Below are positions 7,917 to 13,943 of a stretch of 21,733 bases of DNA, piece by piece (the first letter of the stretch is position 1; the number at the start of each line of letters is the position of its first letter). The DNA comes from Prosthecobacter debontii (GTDB lineage: Bacteria; Verrucomicrobiota; Verrucomicrobiia; Verrucomicrobiales; Akkermansiaceae). The notes beneath the pieces were generated by a model. That model saw only the letters and a program-made list of their open reading frames with translations, was not told the origin of the DNA and searched no databases. Where the stretch lies: NCBI GenBank assembly GCA_945885485.1, contig CAMCYT010000013.1, positions 1 to 21,733 on the forward strand, in the 5' to 3' direction. The position numbers were made by a program, and so were the translations under genes.

Positions 7917-7954
7917 AACGCAGAGCTCGGTTTGTGTTTCCTGATAAGATTTTG

Positions 7955-8731
7955 ATGAGTGGATTGCTCAGCTTGTTCTTCTGCTTTTCATGCGAAAAGA
8001 AATCAGAGCCGCATATCCTTAATGGCGAAGCGATGGGGACGAGTTGGAAACTTGCTTGGCGTGGCGATGGTGCGAAGAATTTAGCGCCGGAGGTTGCAGA
8101 AGTGTTGGAGAAATGGGAGGCGGTGCTGAGTAAGTGGCGAGAGGAATCGGATGTTTCTCGCGCGAATCGCGGGGAGCCGATCACGCCGGATTTGAAGAGA
8201 GTCATCGATCTAGCAGAAGTGATCCACCAGAAGAGCTCCGGGGCATTTGATTATCGTTTGCTCAAGGAAACGAGTGATGCGGGTTTCGGTCCCAGTGGAA
8301 ATGGGATGGATCTTTCTGCGATTGGCGAGGGCTTTGCAATAGATCGGGTTGGGGAGCGACTGCGTGAACTTGGCGTTACAGATTTTGTTTTTGAATTGGG
8401 CGGTGAAATTTTGGTGGGAGATGGGGAATGGGAAGTCGCTATCGAAGCGCCGGATCCAGCGACACGAAAGGTTTCAAGAACCATGAAGTTGCGCGGACGC
8501 GCGGTTGCTACCAGTGGAAACTATCGTCAGTTTAAACCTGCTTCCGGTGGGTTAGCGGGCCATATTATTGATCCTAAAACTCACACTCCGGTGATCCGTC
8601 CGCCATCATCGGTGACGGTTCTGGCAAATGACTGCACTACCGCTGATGCATGGGCGACCGCTTTATTTGTGTTAGGGCCAGATTTTAAAGCGCCCGAGGG
8701 AATTGAGGTGCAGTGGAATATTGAGAATTAG
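7955..8731 (+). CDS. apbE: FAD:protein FMN transferase, putative lipoprotein
   Basis: ApbE enzymes transfer FMN from FAD to a Ser/Thr of an exported protein, with Mg2+. Family features in the 258-residue product: MGTSWKL (27-33), LSKWREESDVSRAN (58-71), DLSAIGEGFAIDRV (119-132), FELGGEI (146-152), ATSGNYRQF (185-193), HIIDPKTHTPV (203-213) and TTADAWATALFVLG (228-241). The usual DPxTG reads DPKTH here. An N-terminal hydrophobic stretch ends in CFSC (C13), a weak lipobox, so periplasmic anchoring is likely. The frame is open from 7877, but the first 26 codons come from the dispersed repeat; ATG 7955 places the signal sequence properly. The immediate neighbour with two flavinylation motifs is the obvious substrate. 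Confidence 0.9.
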   Translation: MSGLLSLFFCFSCEKKSEPHILNGEAMGTSWKLAWRGDGAKNLAPEVAEVLEKWEAVLSKWREESDVSRANRGEPITPDLKRVIDLAEVIHQKSSGAFDYRLLKETSDAGFGPSGNGMDLSAIGEGFAIDRVGERLRELGVTDFVFELGGEILVGDGEWEVAIEAPDPATRKVSRTMKLRGRAVATSGNYRQFKPASGGLAGHIIDPKTHTPVIRPPSSVTVLANDCTTADAWATALFVLGPDFKAPEGIEVQWNIEN

Positions 8732-8769
8732 GGGAAGGCGAGCAGAACCCGAAAACCGATTTTGTTTTG

Positions 8770-8913
8770 AAAGGTAGGGTCAACTCGCCGAGTTGACCGT
8801 AATTTCTTTGGATGAGGGGAGGAGAGATCATCAAGGAAGGTCTCACGTCTGTTTCAGCGATCGCTGCTGATCGTTTTTGAAATGGGTCGACTCGGCGCCT
8901 CGATCCTACCTTT
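8770..8913. repeat. REP-like element with 30-bp terminal inverted repeats between convergent apbE and lipA
   Basis: The left arm (8770-8799, starting aaaggtagggtcaactcgcc) and the right arm (8884-8913, ending gatcctaccttt) match in inverted orientation at 24 of 30 positions. Each arm is itself a hairpin: 8778-8798 is a 10-bp stem around one base, and 8885-8906 also folds. Between them lies the perfect palindrome cagcgatcgctg (8855-8866). The right arm abuts the lipA stop codon. It could end transcription of both convergent genes. No coding sequence is visible in 8732-8913. Confidence 0.7.
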
Positions 8914-9906
8914 TTAGATTTTAAGCGTCTGCAACATGGGTAGATGCTCTGGGCCGAGTTCTAGGCCTGTTAGAGATCTGAGATCTGCTTCGATCGCATC
9001 TAGCACATCAAGCTCAGGACGGAAATCTGCAGCGTGGTAGGAAGAGCGAACGAGCGGGCCGGAGGCGCAATGGCGGAAGCCTTTATCGAGTGCGATTTGT
9101 TTGTATTCCGCAAATTGATCCGGATGGATATATTCGACGACTGGAAGATGTTTCGGTGTCGGGCGGAGGTATTGACCCAAGGTGAGAACCGTGACGTCGT
9201 GTTCTAACAGGTCATCCATCGCTTTAAGGATTTCTTCATGGCGTTCACCAAGACCGAGCATGATGCCGGATTTGGTGGAGACGTTGCCGTTGACCATGTG
9301 CTTGGCTTTTTTCAAAACGGTGAGTGAACGCTGGTATTTCGCGCGTGAACGGACCAAGGGAGTGAGGCGCTCAACGGTTTCGAGGTTGTGATTAAAAATA
9401 TGCGGACGTGCGTCCATGACCATTTGCAAAGCCCAATCGCGATCGTTGAAATCGGGGACGAGGACTTCGATGATGATGCCGGGATTGACTTCTCGAACCG
9501 CGCGGATGGTTTCACGAAAATGCTCAGCGCCCCCGTCTTTGAGATCATCGCGTGCCACAGCGGTGATGACGATGTGTTTGAGATTCATGCGGCTGGCGGC
9601 CTCGGCCACGCGGGCTGGCTCATCAGACTCGAGTGCATCGGGCTTGGCGGTTTTGACGGCGCAGAAACCACAGGCGCGGGTGCACTTATCACCAGCGATC
9701 ATGAAGGTTGCGGTGCCTTGTCCCCAGCACTCCCAGCGGTTCGGGCATTGGGCCTCTTCACAGACCGTTACGAGCTTGAGATCGGTGATCAGGGATTTGG
9801 TCGACCAGAAGGCAGGATTGTTGGGAAGACGGACTTTAATCCACGAGGGTTTTTGCTCTCGGTGGAGTTGGGGATCCATTTTCATTTTCGGGCCACAGCT
9901 GGACAT
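8914..9906 (-). CDS. lipA: Lipoyl synthase
   Basis: Radical SAM enzyme that inserts two sulfurs into protein-bound octanoyl groups to make the lipoyl cofactor of 2-oxoacid dehydrogenases and the glycine cleavage system. Of 330 residues, the auxiliary cluster motif is C49-EEAQ-C54-PNRWE-C60, the SAM cluster motif is C75-TRA-C79-GF-C82, and the C-terminal RSSYHA supplies the conserved serine that ligates the auxiliary cluster. The ATG at 9906 has a purine-rich aggg about 10 nt upstream; ATGs at codons 8 and 10 are alternatives. No lipB is visible in the window. It converges with apbE. Confidence 0.95.
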   Translation of the reverse strand: MSSCGPKMKMDPQLHREQKPSWIKVRLPNNPAFWSTKSLITDLKLVTVCEEAQCPNRWECWGQGTATFMIAGDKCTRACGFCAVKTAKPDALESDEPARVAEAASRMNLKHIVITAVARDDLKDGGAEHFRETIRAVREVNPGIIIEVLVPDFNDRDWALQMVMDARPHIFNHNLETVERLTPLVRSRAKYQRSLTVLKKAKHMVNGNVSTKSGIMLGLGERHEEILKAMDDLLEHDVTVLTLGQYLRPTPKHLPVVEYIHPDQFAEYKQIALDKGFRHCASGPLVRSSYHAADFRPELDVLDAIEADLRSLTGLELGPEHLPMLQTLKI

Positions 9907-9915
9907 GGGGTCACC

Positions 9916-9950
9916 CTAAGTTTCAAATCTCAAAGTTCAACCCTCAAGGG
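9916..9950. repeat. aagtttcaaat-type repeat just upstream of lipA
   Basis: The 13-mer ctaagtttcaaat at 9916-9928 is identical to 12539-12551 immediately upstream of hemW, and looser similarity (ctcaagg) continues for about 20 bp in both. It therefore lies in the 5' region of two minus-strand radical SAM genes. Confidence 0.5.
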
Positions 9951-9970
9951 CGGAAAGTTTCTATCTCTTC

Positions 9971-10081
9971 ATTCAAAAATCAACAATCGTCAATCATCAA
10001 TCGTCAATCAACCCAATGTGGCGCTTATGGTTTATACGATTTGAATGACGATTGATGATTGTTGAGGTTTGATTTTTGAAT
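9971..10081. repeat. Second copy of the long inverted-repeat element, downstream of sbtA
   Basis: The 20-mer aatcatcaatcgtcaatcaa at 9992-10011 (identical to 2891-2910) is complementary at 19 of 20 positions to 10041-10060. The outer arms attcaaaaatcaacaatc (9971-9988) and gtttgatttttgaat (10067-10081) extend the pairing. The about 29-bp centre differs entirely from the copy near rpe. As there, it begins about 16 bp past the stop codon of the upstream minus-strand gene. It fills most of the 9907-10097 gap. Confidence 0.8.
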
Positions 10082-10097
10082 GGATTACAGGGGCTTT

Positions 10098-11069
10098 TTA
10101 TTGGCCGTATAGGAGATTGCTCATCGCCAGATAGAGCGGGATGCCGAGGACTAGGTTGAAGGGGAAGGTGATGCCTAGGGAGGTGGTGACGTAGACTGCG
10201 GGGTCGGCATTGGGGAGGGAGGCGCGGACGGCTGCGGGAGCGGCGATGTAGGATGCACTGGCGGCGAGGACTGCGAAGATGACTGCGCCGCCTTGGCTGA
10301 GGCCGATGGACCATGCGAGCAGGAGTCCGATGCAGGCTTGGACGATGGGTGCGACGATAGCGAAGGCGAAGAGGCTTTTTCTGATGCCTTTGGATTCTTT
10401 GATTTTCGCCCCAGCGATGAGACCCATTTCGAGGAGGAATAACATCAGCACTCCGTAGAAGGGAGAGATGAGGAAGGGCTCGAGAAGGGCGAGGCTTTGA
10501 TTGCTTGCGGTGGCTCCGCAGACGATACCGCAGATCAGGAGGATGAAGGTTTTGCCGGTAATGACCTCGTGGATGGAGTTTTTGAGAGGGGTTTTGGCCT
10601 GAGCGCTGAACATCTTGGCTAGCACCATGGCGACGAAGATGGCTGGGATTTCCATGGTCGCCATGATGGCTGGCATGAATTTTTCGTAGCTGATGTCTTG
10701 TTGATCGAGGAAGGCGAGGCAGGCCATAAAGGTGACTGCTGAGACCGAACCATAATGAGCAGCAAGTGCTGCAGCATCTGAGACCCGCATTTTCAGGACT
10801 TTTCGTGTGAAGAGGAAAACCAGAATCGGAATCAAACTGCCGATCACGAGGGTGATTCCGATGGGTGCGGCGAGCTCTGCGATGCTTGAGTGAGCTATGG
10901 CTTTTCCTCCTTTGAATCCGATGGCGAGAAGGAGGTAGATGGTCAGGCCTTGGTAGACTTGTTCGGGGAATTTTAGGTCGCTTCTGACGTAAACCGCGAT
11001 GATTCCAGCGGCGAAGGCGATGACGGGTGGTGAGATGAGGTTGGCTAGGAGTAGGGCGATGGATTCCAT
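10098..11069 (-). CDS. sbtA: SbtA-like sodium-dependent bicarbonate transporter family permease
   Basis: About 323 residues, almost entirely hydrophobic, with roughly ten predicted membrane helices. Family-specific blocks are AAHYGSVSAVTFMACLAFL in the middle and SASYIAAPAAVRASLPNADP followed by LGITFPFNLVLGIPLYL at the C-terminus. These match PF05982, whose cyanobacterial founder SbtA is a Na+-dependent HCO3- importer. The ATG at 11067-11069 begins MESIALLLANLISPPVIAF, a normal membrane entry; the frame extends to 11117, but that part overlaps the divergent HTH fragment. No SbtB-like PII gene is nearby. Many heterotrophs carry homologues, so bicarbonate as substrate is a family inference. 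Confidence 0.88.
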   Translation of the reverse strand: MESIALLLANLISPPVIAFAAGIIAVYVRSDLKFPEQVYQGLTIYLLLAIGFKGGKAIAHSSIAELAAPIGITLVIGSLIPILVFLFTRKVLKMRVSDAAALAAHYGSVSAVTFMACLAFLDQQDISYEKFMPAIMATMEIPAIFVAMVLAKMFSAQAKTPLKNSIHEVITGKTFILLICGIVCGATASNQSLALLEPFLISPFYGVLMLFLLEMGLIAGAKIKESKGIRKSLFAFAIVAPIVQACIGLLLAWSIGLSQGGAVIFAVLAASASYIAAPAAVRASLPNADPAVYVTTSLGITFPFNLVLGIPLYLAMSNLLYGQ

Positions 11070-11071
11070 AG

Positions 11072-11323
11072 GTGTTTGTTCGGTGGAGGTATAATTCCAA
11101 ACGAAATACATACGCAAGTCTACGCGAAGTAGCTGTGGATATTGGAATCACTGAGCGGGCGGTGCAACGCATCGTCGCGGATCTGGAGGATGGTGGATAT
11201 CTCAAGCGTGAGCGCGAGGGACGCAGAAATCGGTATGCGCTCAATCTTGATACGCCACTGCGGCATTCATTAGAAGCAGATCACTCGATTGGGGATGTGT
11301 TGAGGGTTTTTTCGACGGAGTAA
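11072..11323 (+). pseudogene. N-terminally truncated winged-helix regulator fragment
   Basis: The 83 residues contain the core of a small wHTH family: SLREVAVDIGITERAVQRIV, then ADLEDGGYLKREREGRRNRY, ending in PLRHSLEADHSIGDVL. Intact members, as I know them, are about 110-120 residues and begin with a segment like WTFLTNHAHVL that forms the first helix. Here the homologous part starts at SLREVAV, and the only start is a GTG at 11072 coding an unrelated lead. The upstream sequence is already the sbtA start, only 2 bp away, so the missing part is not there. Probably a remnant; a short expressed product is possible. The sbtA promoter would have to lie inside this fragment. Confidence 0.65.
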
Positions 11324-11356
11324 GGTATCTGTCTGACTTCTAGATTTTGGATCTAC

Positions 11357-11377
11357 GGTCAACTGGGCCAGTTGACC
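11357..11377. repeat. 21-bp palindrome related to the REP-like arm at 8778-8798
   Basis: ggtcaactgg-g-ccagttgacc is a perfect 10-bp stem around one base. The palindrome at 8778-8798 has the same outer eight pairs but CG/CG instead of GG/CC at the centre-proximal end, so both arms differ and pairing is kept. It is flanked by ctac and ctacc, as in the other copy. Confidence 0.7.
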
Positions 11378-11395
11378 CTACCTGTTTTGTTAGGC

Positions 11396-11442
11396 GCGGC
11401 GGGACGCCGCTTGCACGGCCTGCCCCGAGACGCAGCAGCTAC
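11396..11442. repeat. Twin-hairpin GC-rich repeat abutting the hemW stop
   Basis: A gcggcg-gga-cgccgc hairpin (11396-11410) is followed by the linker ttgcacggcct, an imperfect second stem gccccg-aga-cgcagc and the tail agctac. The same plan occurs at 21046-21092 in the U32 gene. The right end touches the hemW stop codon, so it may serve as its 3' end. Together with the palindrome at 11357, it fills the 11324-11441 gap. Confidence 0.7.
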
Positions 11443-12539
11443 TAAATCAATTCCGCGGCGATGGGGTCGACTAGGGGTCTGCCTAGTTGGGTCAGGGCGA
11501 GGTGAGTCTCATTAATCCTGAGAAGATTCTCGGTGGCGAGGGTTTGGGCTCTTTCGAGAGATGCATCGCCTAACAGTTCGAGGTGGATGCCTTGGGTGGT
11601 GCGGAGGCCTAGGGCGATGAGTTCGATGCGGCGTTGCACGGGGGTGAGGATTTCCGTTTCGTGGATGGCGTTTCCAAGGATGGAAACTTGGCGAATGTAG
11701 GCGACTGTGTCGGGAATGTTTTTGTCGCGCGTGCCGTTTATCGTAGAGACGGCGGATGGGCCTAGTCCGAGATAATCGCTGCCCATCCAGTAGCCTTGAT
11801 TGTGGCGTGAGTGGTGGTTGGGTTGGGCATAATTTGAGGTTTCGTAGTGATCAAAACCTGCTGCTGTTAGAATATTTTCAGCGAGGTGGTAATGATCGGC
11901 ATCGTGATCTTCGTTTTCTTGATAGGTGCCGTTTTGGAGCGAATCGAAAAACGCGGTGTCTTCTTCGTAGGTGAGGTTGTAGGCGGAGATATGATCGGGC
12001 TTCAGGGAAACCGCATGTCGCAAGGTGCTTTCCCAATCGCTGAGCGACTGACCGGGGATGGAGAACATGAGGTCGATGTTAATGGAATCGATTCCTGCTT
12101 CGCGGAGGGTGTGGACGGATACGGTGGCTTGCTCGGGGGAGTGTTCGCGGCCGAGGGTTTCGAGGACGTGTGGAGTGAACGATTGGATGCCGAGAGAAAC
12201 GCGGGTGACGCCGAGGGATTTGAACAAACGGGCTTTTTTCAGATCGAAAGTGGCGGGGTTGGCTTCGAGGGTGATTTCTTGAATTTGGGAAAAATCGAAG
12301 TTTCCCCTCAGCGAATCAAAGAGATCGCTCAGGTGCTTGGACGAGAGCATGGAAGGCGTGCCGCCGCCGAGGTAGAGGCTGGTGAGCTTATGCTCAGATA
12401 GGTTGCCCTTTCTCCATGTTGCTTCCTGTCCGATGGCTTGGATGAAATCGGGTATCCGTGTGTTACCAGGAGTGTGCTTATAGAAAGAGCAATACGGGCA
12501 GATCCGGTGACAAAAAGGGATGTGGACGTATAAAAGCAC
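11442..12539 (-). CDS. hemW: Radical SAM heme chaperone HemW (HemN-like)
   Basis: The 365-residue protein opens with LLYVHIPFCHRICPYCSFYK; C10, C14 and C17 form the CX3CX2C radical SAM site. Further family features are LYLGGGTPSML (SAM binding), EITLEANPATF, RVSLGIQSF, INIDLMFSIPGQ and HNQGYWMGSDYLGLGPSA. HemW proteins bind heme and deliver it to targets; unlike coproporphyrinogen dehydrogenase HemN they have only the three-Cys signature at the N-terminus, as here. The start is a GTG at 12537-12539, directly bordered by a dispersed repeat and with no Shine-Dalgarno. It is often annotated as coproporphyrinogen III oxidase. Confidence 0.92.
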   Translation of the reverse strand: MLLYVHIPFCHRICPYCSFYKHTPGNTRIPDFIQAIGQEATWRKGNLSEHKLTSLYLGGGTPSMLSSKHLSDLFDSLRGNFDFSQIQEITLEANPATFDLKKARLFKSLGVTRVSLGIQSFTPHVLETLGREHSPEQATVSVHTLREAGIDSINIDLMFSIPGQSLSDWESTLRHAVSLKPDHISAYNLTYEEDTAFFDSLQNGTYQENEDHDADHYHLAENILTAAGFDHYETSNYAQPNHHSRHNQGYWMGSDYLGLGPSAVSTINGTRDKNIPDTVAYIRQVSILGNAIHETEILTPVQRRIELIALGLRTTQGIHLELLGDASLERAQTLATENLLRINETHLALTQLGRPLVDPIAAELI

Positions 12540-12614
12540 TAAGTTTCAAATTTCAAGTTTCGATCTTCAAGGAAGAGGGCGTAGCGGATTCTTATAACGT
12601 ATAACTAATAACGT
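12539..12614. repeat. Repeat-filled spacer between panB and hemW
   Basis: ctaagtttcaaat (12539-12551) is shared with the lipA upstream region. Beyond it, 12593-12612 holds another AT-rich repetitive stretch, ttataacgtataactaataa. No gene, promoter or terminator can be assigned confidently in this 75-bp spacer. Confidence 0.45.
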
Positions 12615-13385
12615 TTAACTTCGCGAGCGGACGCGAGCGATGTATTTTGCGGCTGCTTCTAGGATGGAGTTGGAGAGGTTGACTTCGGGTTTGGCGAAGG
12701 GTGGGACGAACCAAGGGAAGGAGCCGAGGAGGTCGGTGACGACGGCGATTTCTCCATCACAGGTGGATTCTCCACAACCGATGCCGATGGTGGGGATGGA
12801 GATGGATTCGGTGATGATCCGCGAGGCGGCTGGCGTGACGGATTCAAGGACGATGGCGAAAACCCCGGCATCGATGAGGGCGATCGCACCGTCGAGGATG
12901 GCTTGGGTTTGTTCGGGGGTTTTGCCTTTTTTATGGTAGCCGCCTTCTTCGAGGACTTGTTGTGGAAGCATACCGAGGTGGCCGCAAACTGGGATACCGG
13001 CTTGGGTGATCGCACGAACCTTCTCCGCTTGGTGAATGCCGCCTTCGAGTTTGACAGCATCGGCTCCAGCTGCGACGAGGACTTTTGCGGTGGCAAGAGC
13101 TTGTTCTGGCGTATCGTAGGTGTGAATAGGGAGATCTGCGATGATCAAAGCAGCAGGCTTGGCGCGGGCAACGGCTTCGAGGTGATGGAGGATGTGGGCG
13201 AGGGTTACGTGGGTGGTGTCAGGAAAACCGAGCACCACCATGCCTAAAGAATCGCCGACTAAAAGGATGTCAGTGCCGCTTTCATCGAGCAGGCGAGCCA
13301 TAGGATAGTCGTAGCAGGTCAGCGCGGCGATTGAGCCGGGACCTTTCGTAGCTTTGATAGCTGCGACTTTTTCTTTGGGAGTCAC
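12615..13385 (-). CDS. panB: 3-methyl-2-oxobutanoate hydroxymethyltransferase (ketopantoate synthase)
   Basis: Adds a hydroxymethyl group from 5,10-methylene-tetrahydrofolate to 2-oxoisovalerate, the first committed step of pantothenate and CoA synthesis. The 256-residue protein conserves the Mg ligands D45 (VGDSLGMVVLG), D84 (IADLPIHTY) and E114 (KLEGG), K112, the HLGMLPQ loop and the catalytic E181 (VLESVTP). A further match is IPTIGIGCG. ATG 13385 gives the standard N-terminus TPKEKVAAIKA. It lies just downstream of the tRNA-Glu terminator on the same strand. panC is not in the window. Confidence 0.95.
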   Translation of the reverse strand: MTPKEKVAAIKATKGPGSIAALTCYDYPMARLLDESGTDILLVGDSLGMVVLGFPDTTHVTLAHILHHLEAVARAKPAALIIADLPIHTYDTPEQALATAKVLVAAGADAVKLEGGIHQAEKVRAITQAGIPVCGHLGMLPQQVLEEGGYHKKGKTPEQTQAILDGAIALIDAGVFAIVLESVTPAASRIITESISIPTIGIGCGESTCDGEIAVVTDLLGSFPWFVPPFAKPEVNLSNSILEAAAKYIARVRSRS

Positions 13386-13409
13386 GAATCGGAAGAGTTA
13401 ATGGGAATG

Positions 13410-13447
13410 AAAAAGCCTCCGAGGAGCTGTGCTCTGAGCGGAGGCTT
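13410..13447 (-). terminator. Rho-independent terminator after tRNA-Glu
   Basis: On the minus strand, aagcctccg (13447-13439) pairs with cggaggctt (13421-13413) as a 9-bp GC-rich stem, followed by a run of T residues. It begins 14 nt after the tRNA 3' end. This is the clearest terminator in the window. Confidence 0.85.
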
Positions 13448-13460
13448 ATATCCATGAAAA

Positions 13461-13535
13461 TGGCGACCCGTAAGGGAGTCGAACCCTTCTTGCCAGGATG
13501 AAAACCTGGAGTCCTAACCGATAGACGAACGGGTC
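13461..13535 (-). tRNA. tRNA-Glu (anticodon TTC)
   Basis: Read on the minus strand: acceptor gacccgt pairs with acgggtc, discriminator G, and CCA is encoded. The D-arm contains ctatcggttagg. The anticodon stem ccagg/cctgg encloses the loop ttttcat, giving anticodon TTC (Glu). The T-arm is gggttcgactccc. Length 75 nt including CCA. A terminator follows. Confidence 0.96.
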
Positions 13536-13668
13536 GTGAGTCGCGGTGGGGCGGAAAGAAAGCTGAGGCGTTGGTTGGATGCAAGGTTTTTTTGGGAGAA
13601 GATGAGATTTTTTTCGAAATGCTGCTGAGATGGGTGGATCCTGTGAGGAAATGATTTTAAAAAGGAAG

Positions 13669-13697
13669 TTGCGGTATCAAATTTCGTAAAGTAAGAT
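13669..13697 (+). promoter_or_regulatory. Candidate promoter of the AbrB/PIN toxin-antitoxin operon
   Basis: ttgcgg at 13669-13674 and taagat at 13692-13697 are 17 bp apart, a fair sigma70-type match. Transcription would start within a few bases of the TTG start codon at 13707, implying a leaderless or near-leaderless mRNA. The rest of 13536-13706 shows no gene. Confidence 0.4.
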
Positions 13698-13706
13698 TTT
13701 CATACT

Positions 13707-13943
13707 TTGACTACGATTCTTTCACAAAAAGGTCAGATTGTTCTGCCAAGCGCTGTTCGGGAGCAAATGCATCTCGAACCGGGGCAGGATTTTGAGGTCT
13801 TCATTGATGATGAAGACACTATCACTCTGCGCCGCATCAACCGTCCCCCAAATCACGGTTTGGTGGATCATCTTCTCGCTTGTCCTTATCCGCTGGAGAT
13901 TCCACCAAGAGCTAAAGACTCCACCAGATCTATTTCGCTGTGA
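13707..13943 (+). CDS. AbrB/SpoVT-fold antitoxin (VapB/MazE-like)
   Basis: The 78-residue protein has the swapped-hairpin AbrB motif at its N-terminus, TTILSQKGQIVLPSAVREQM followed by LEPGQDFEVFIDDEDTITLRR. A C-terminal tail (about residues 45-78) would bind the toxin. The start is a TTG; no other start leaves the domain intact. Its TGA overlaps the GTG start of the PIN gene by 4 bp (GTGA), a typical coupled toxin-antitoxin layout. Such antitoxins repress their own operon. Confidence 0.87.
   Translation: MTTILSQKGQIVLPSAVREQMHLEPGQDFEVFIDDEDTITLRRINRPPNHGLVDHLLACPYPLEIPPRAKDSTRSISL

Noticed and set aside
8857..8864. gcgatcgc octamer resembling the cyanobacterial HIP1 palindrome (also at 18136-18143)
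   Set aside because: Only two occurrences in the window and no other sign of cyanobacterial origin; palindromic coincidence is sufficient.
2871..10081. CRISPR array suspected from short repeated atcatcaatcgtcaatca units
   Set aside because: The units are inverted pairs at separate loci, with no regular spacer series and no cas genes.
9997..11244. A 415-codon minus-strand open frame overlapping sbtA
   Set aside because: It is a frame-shifted shadow: its product is dominated by Arg, Ser, Pro and His, its ends run into repeat DNA, and the sbtA frame shows clear family motifs over the same DNA.
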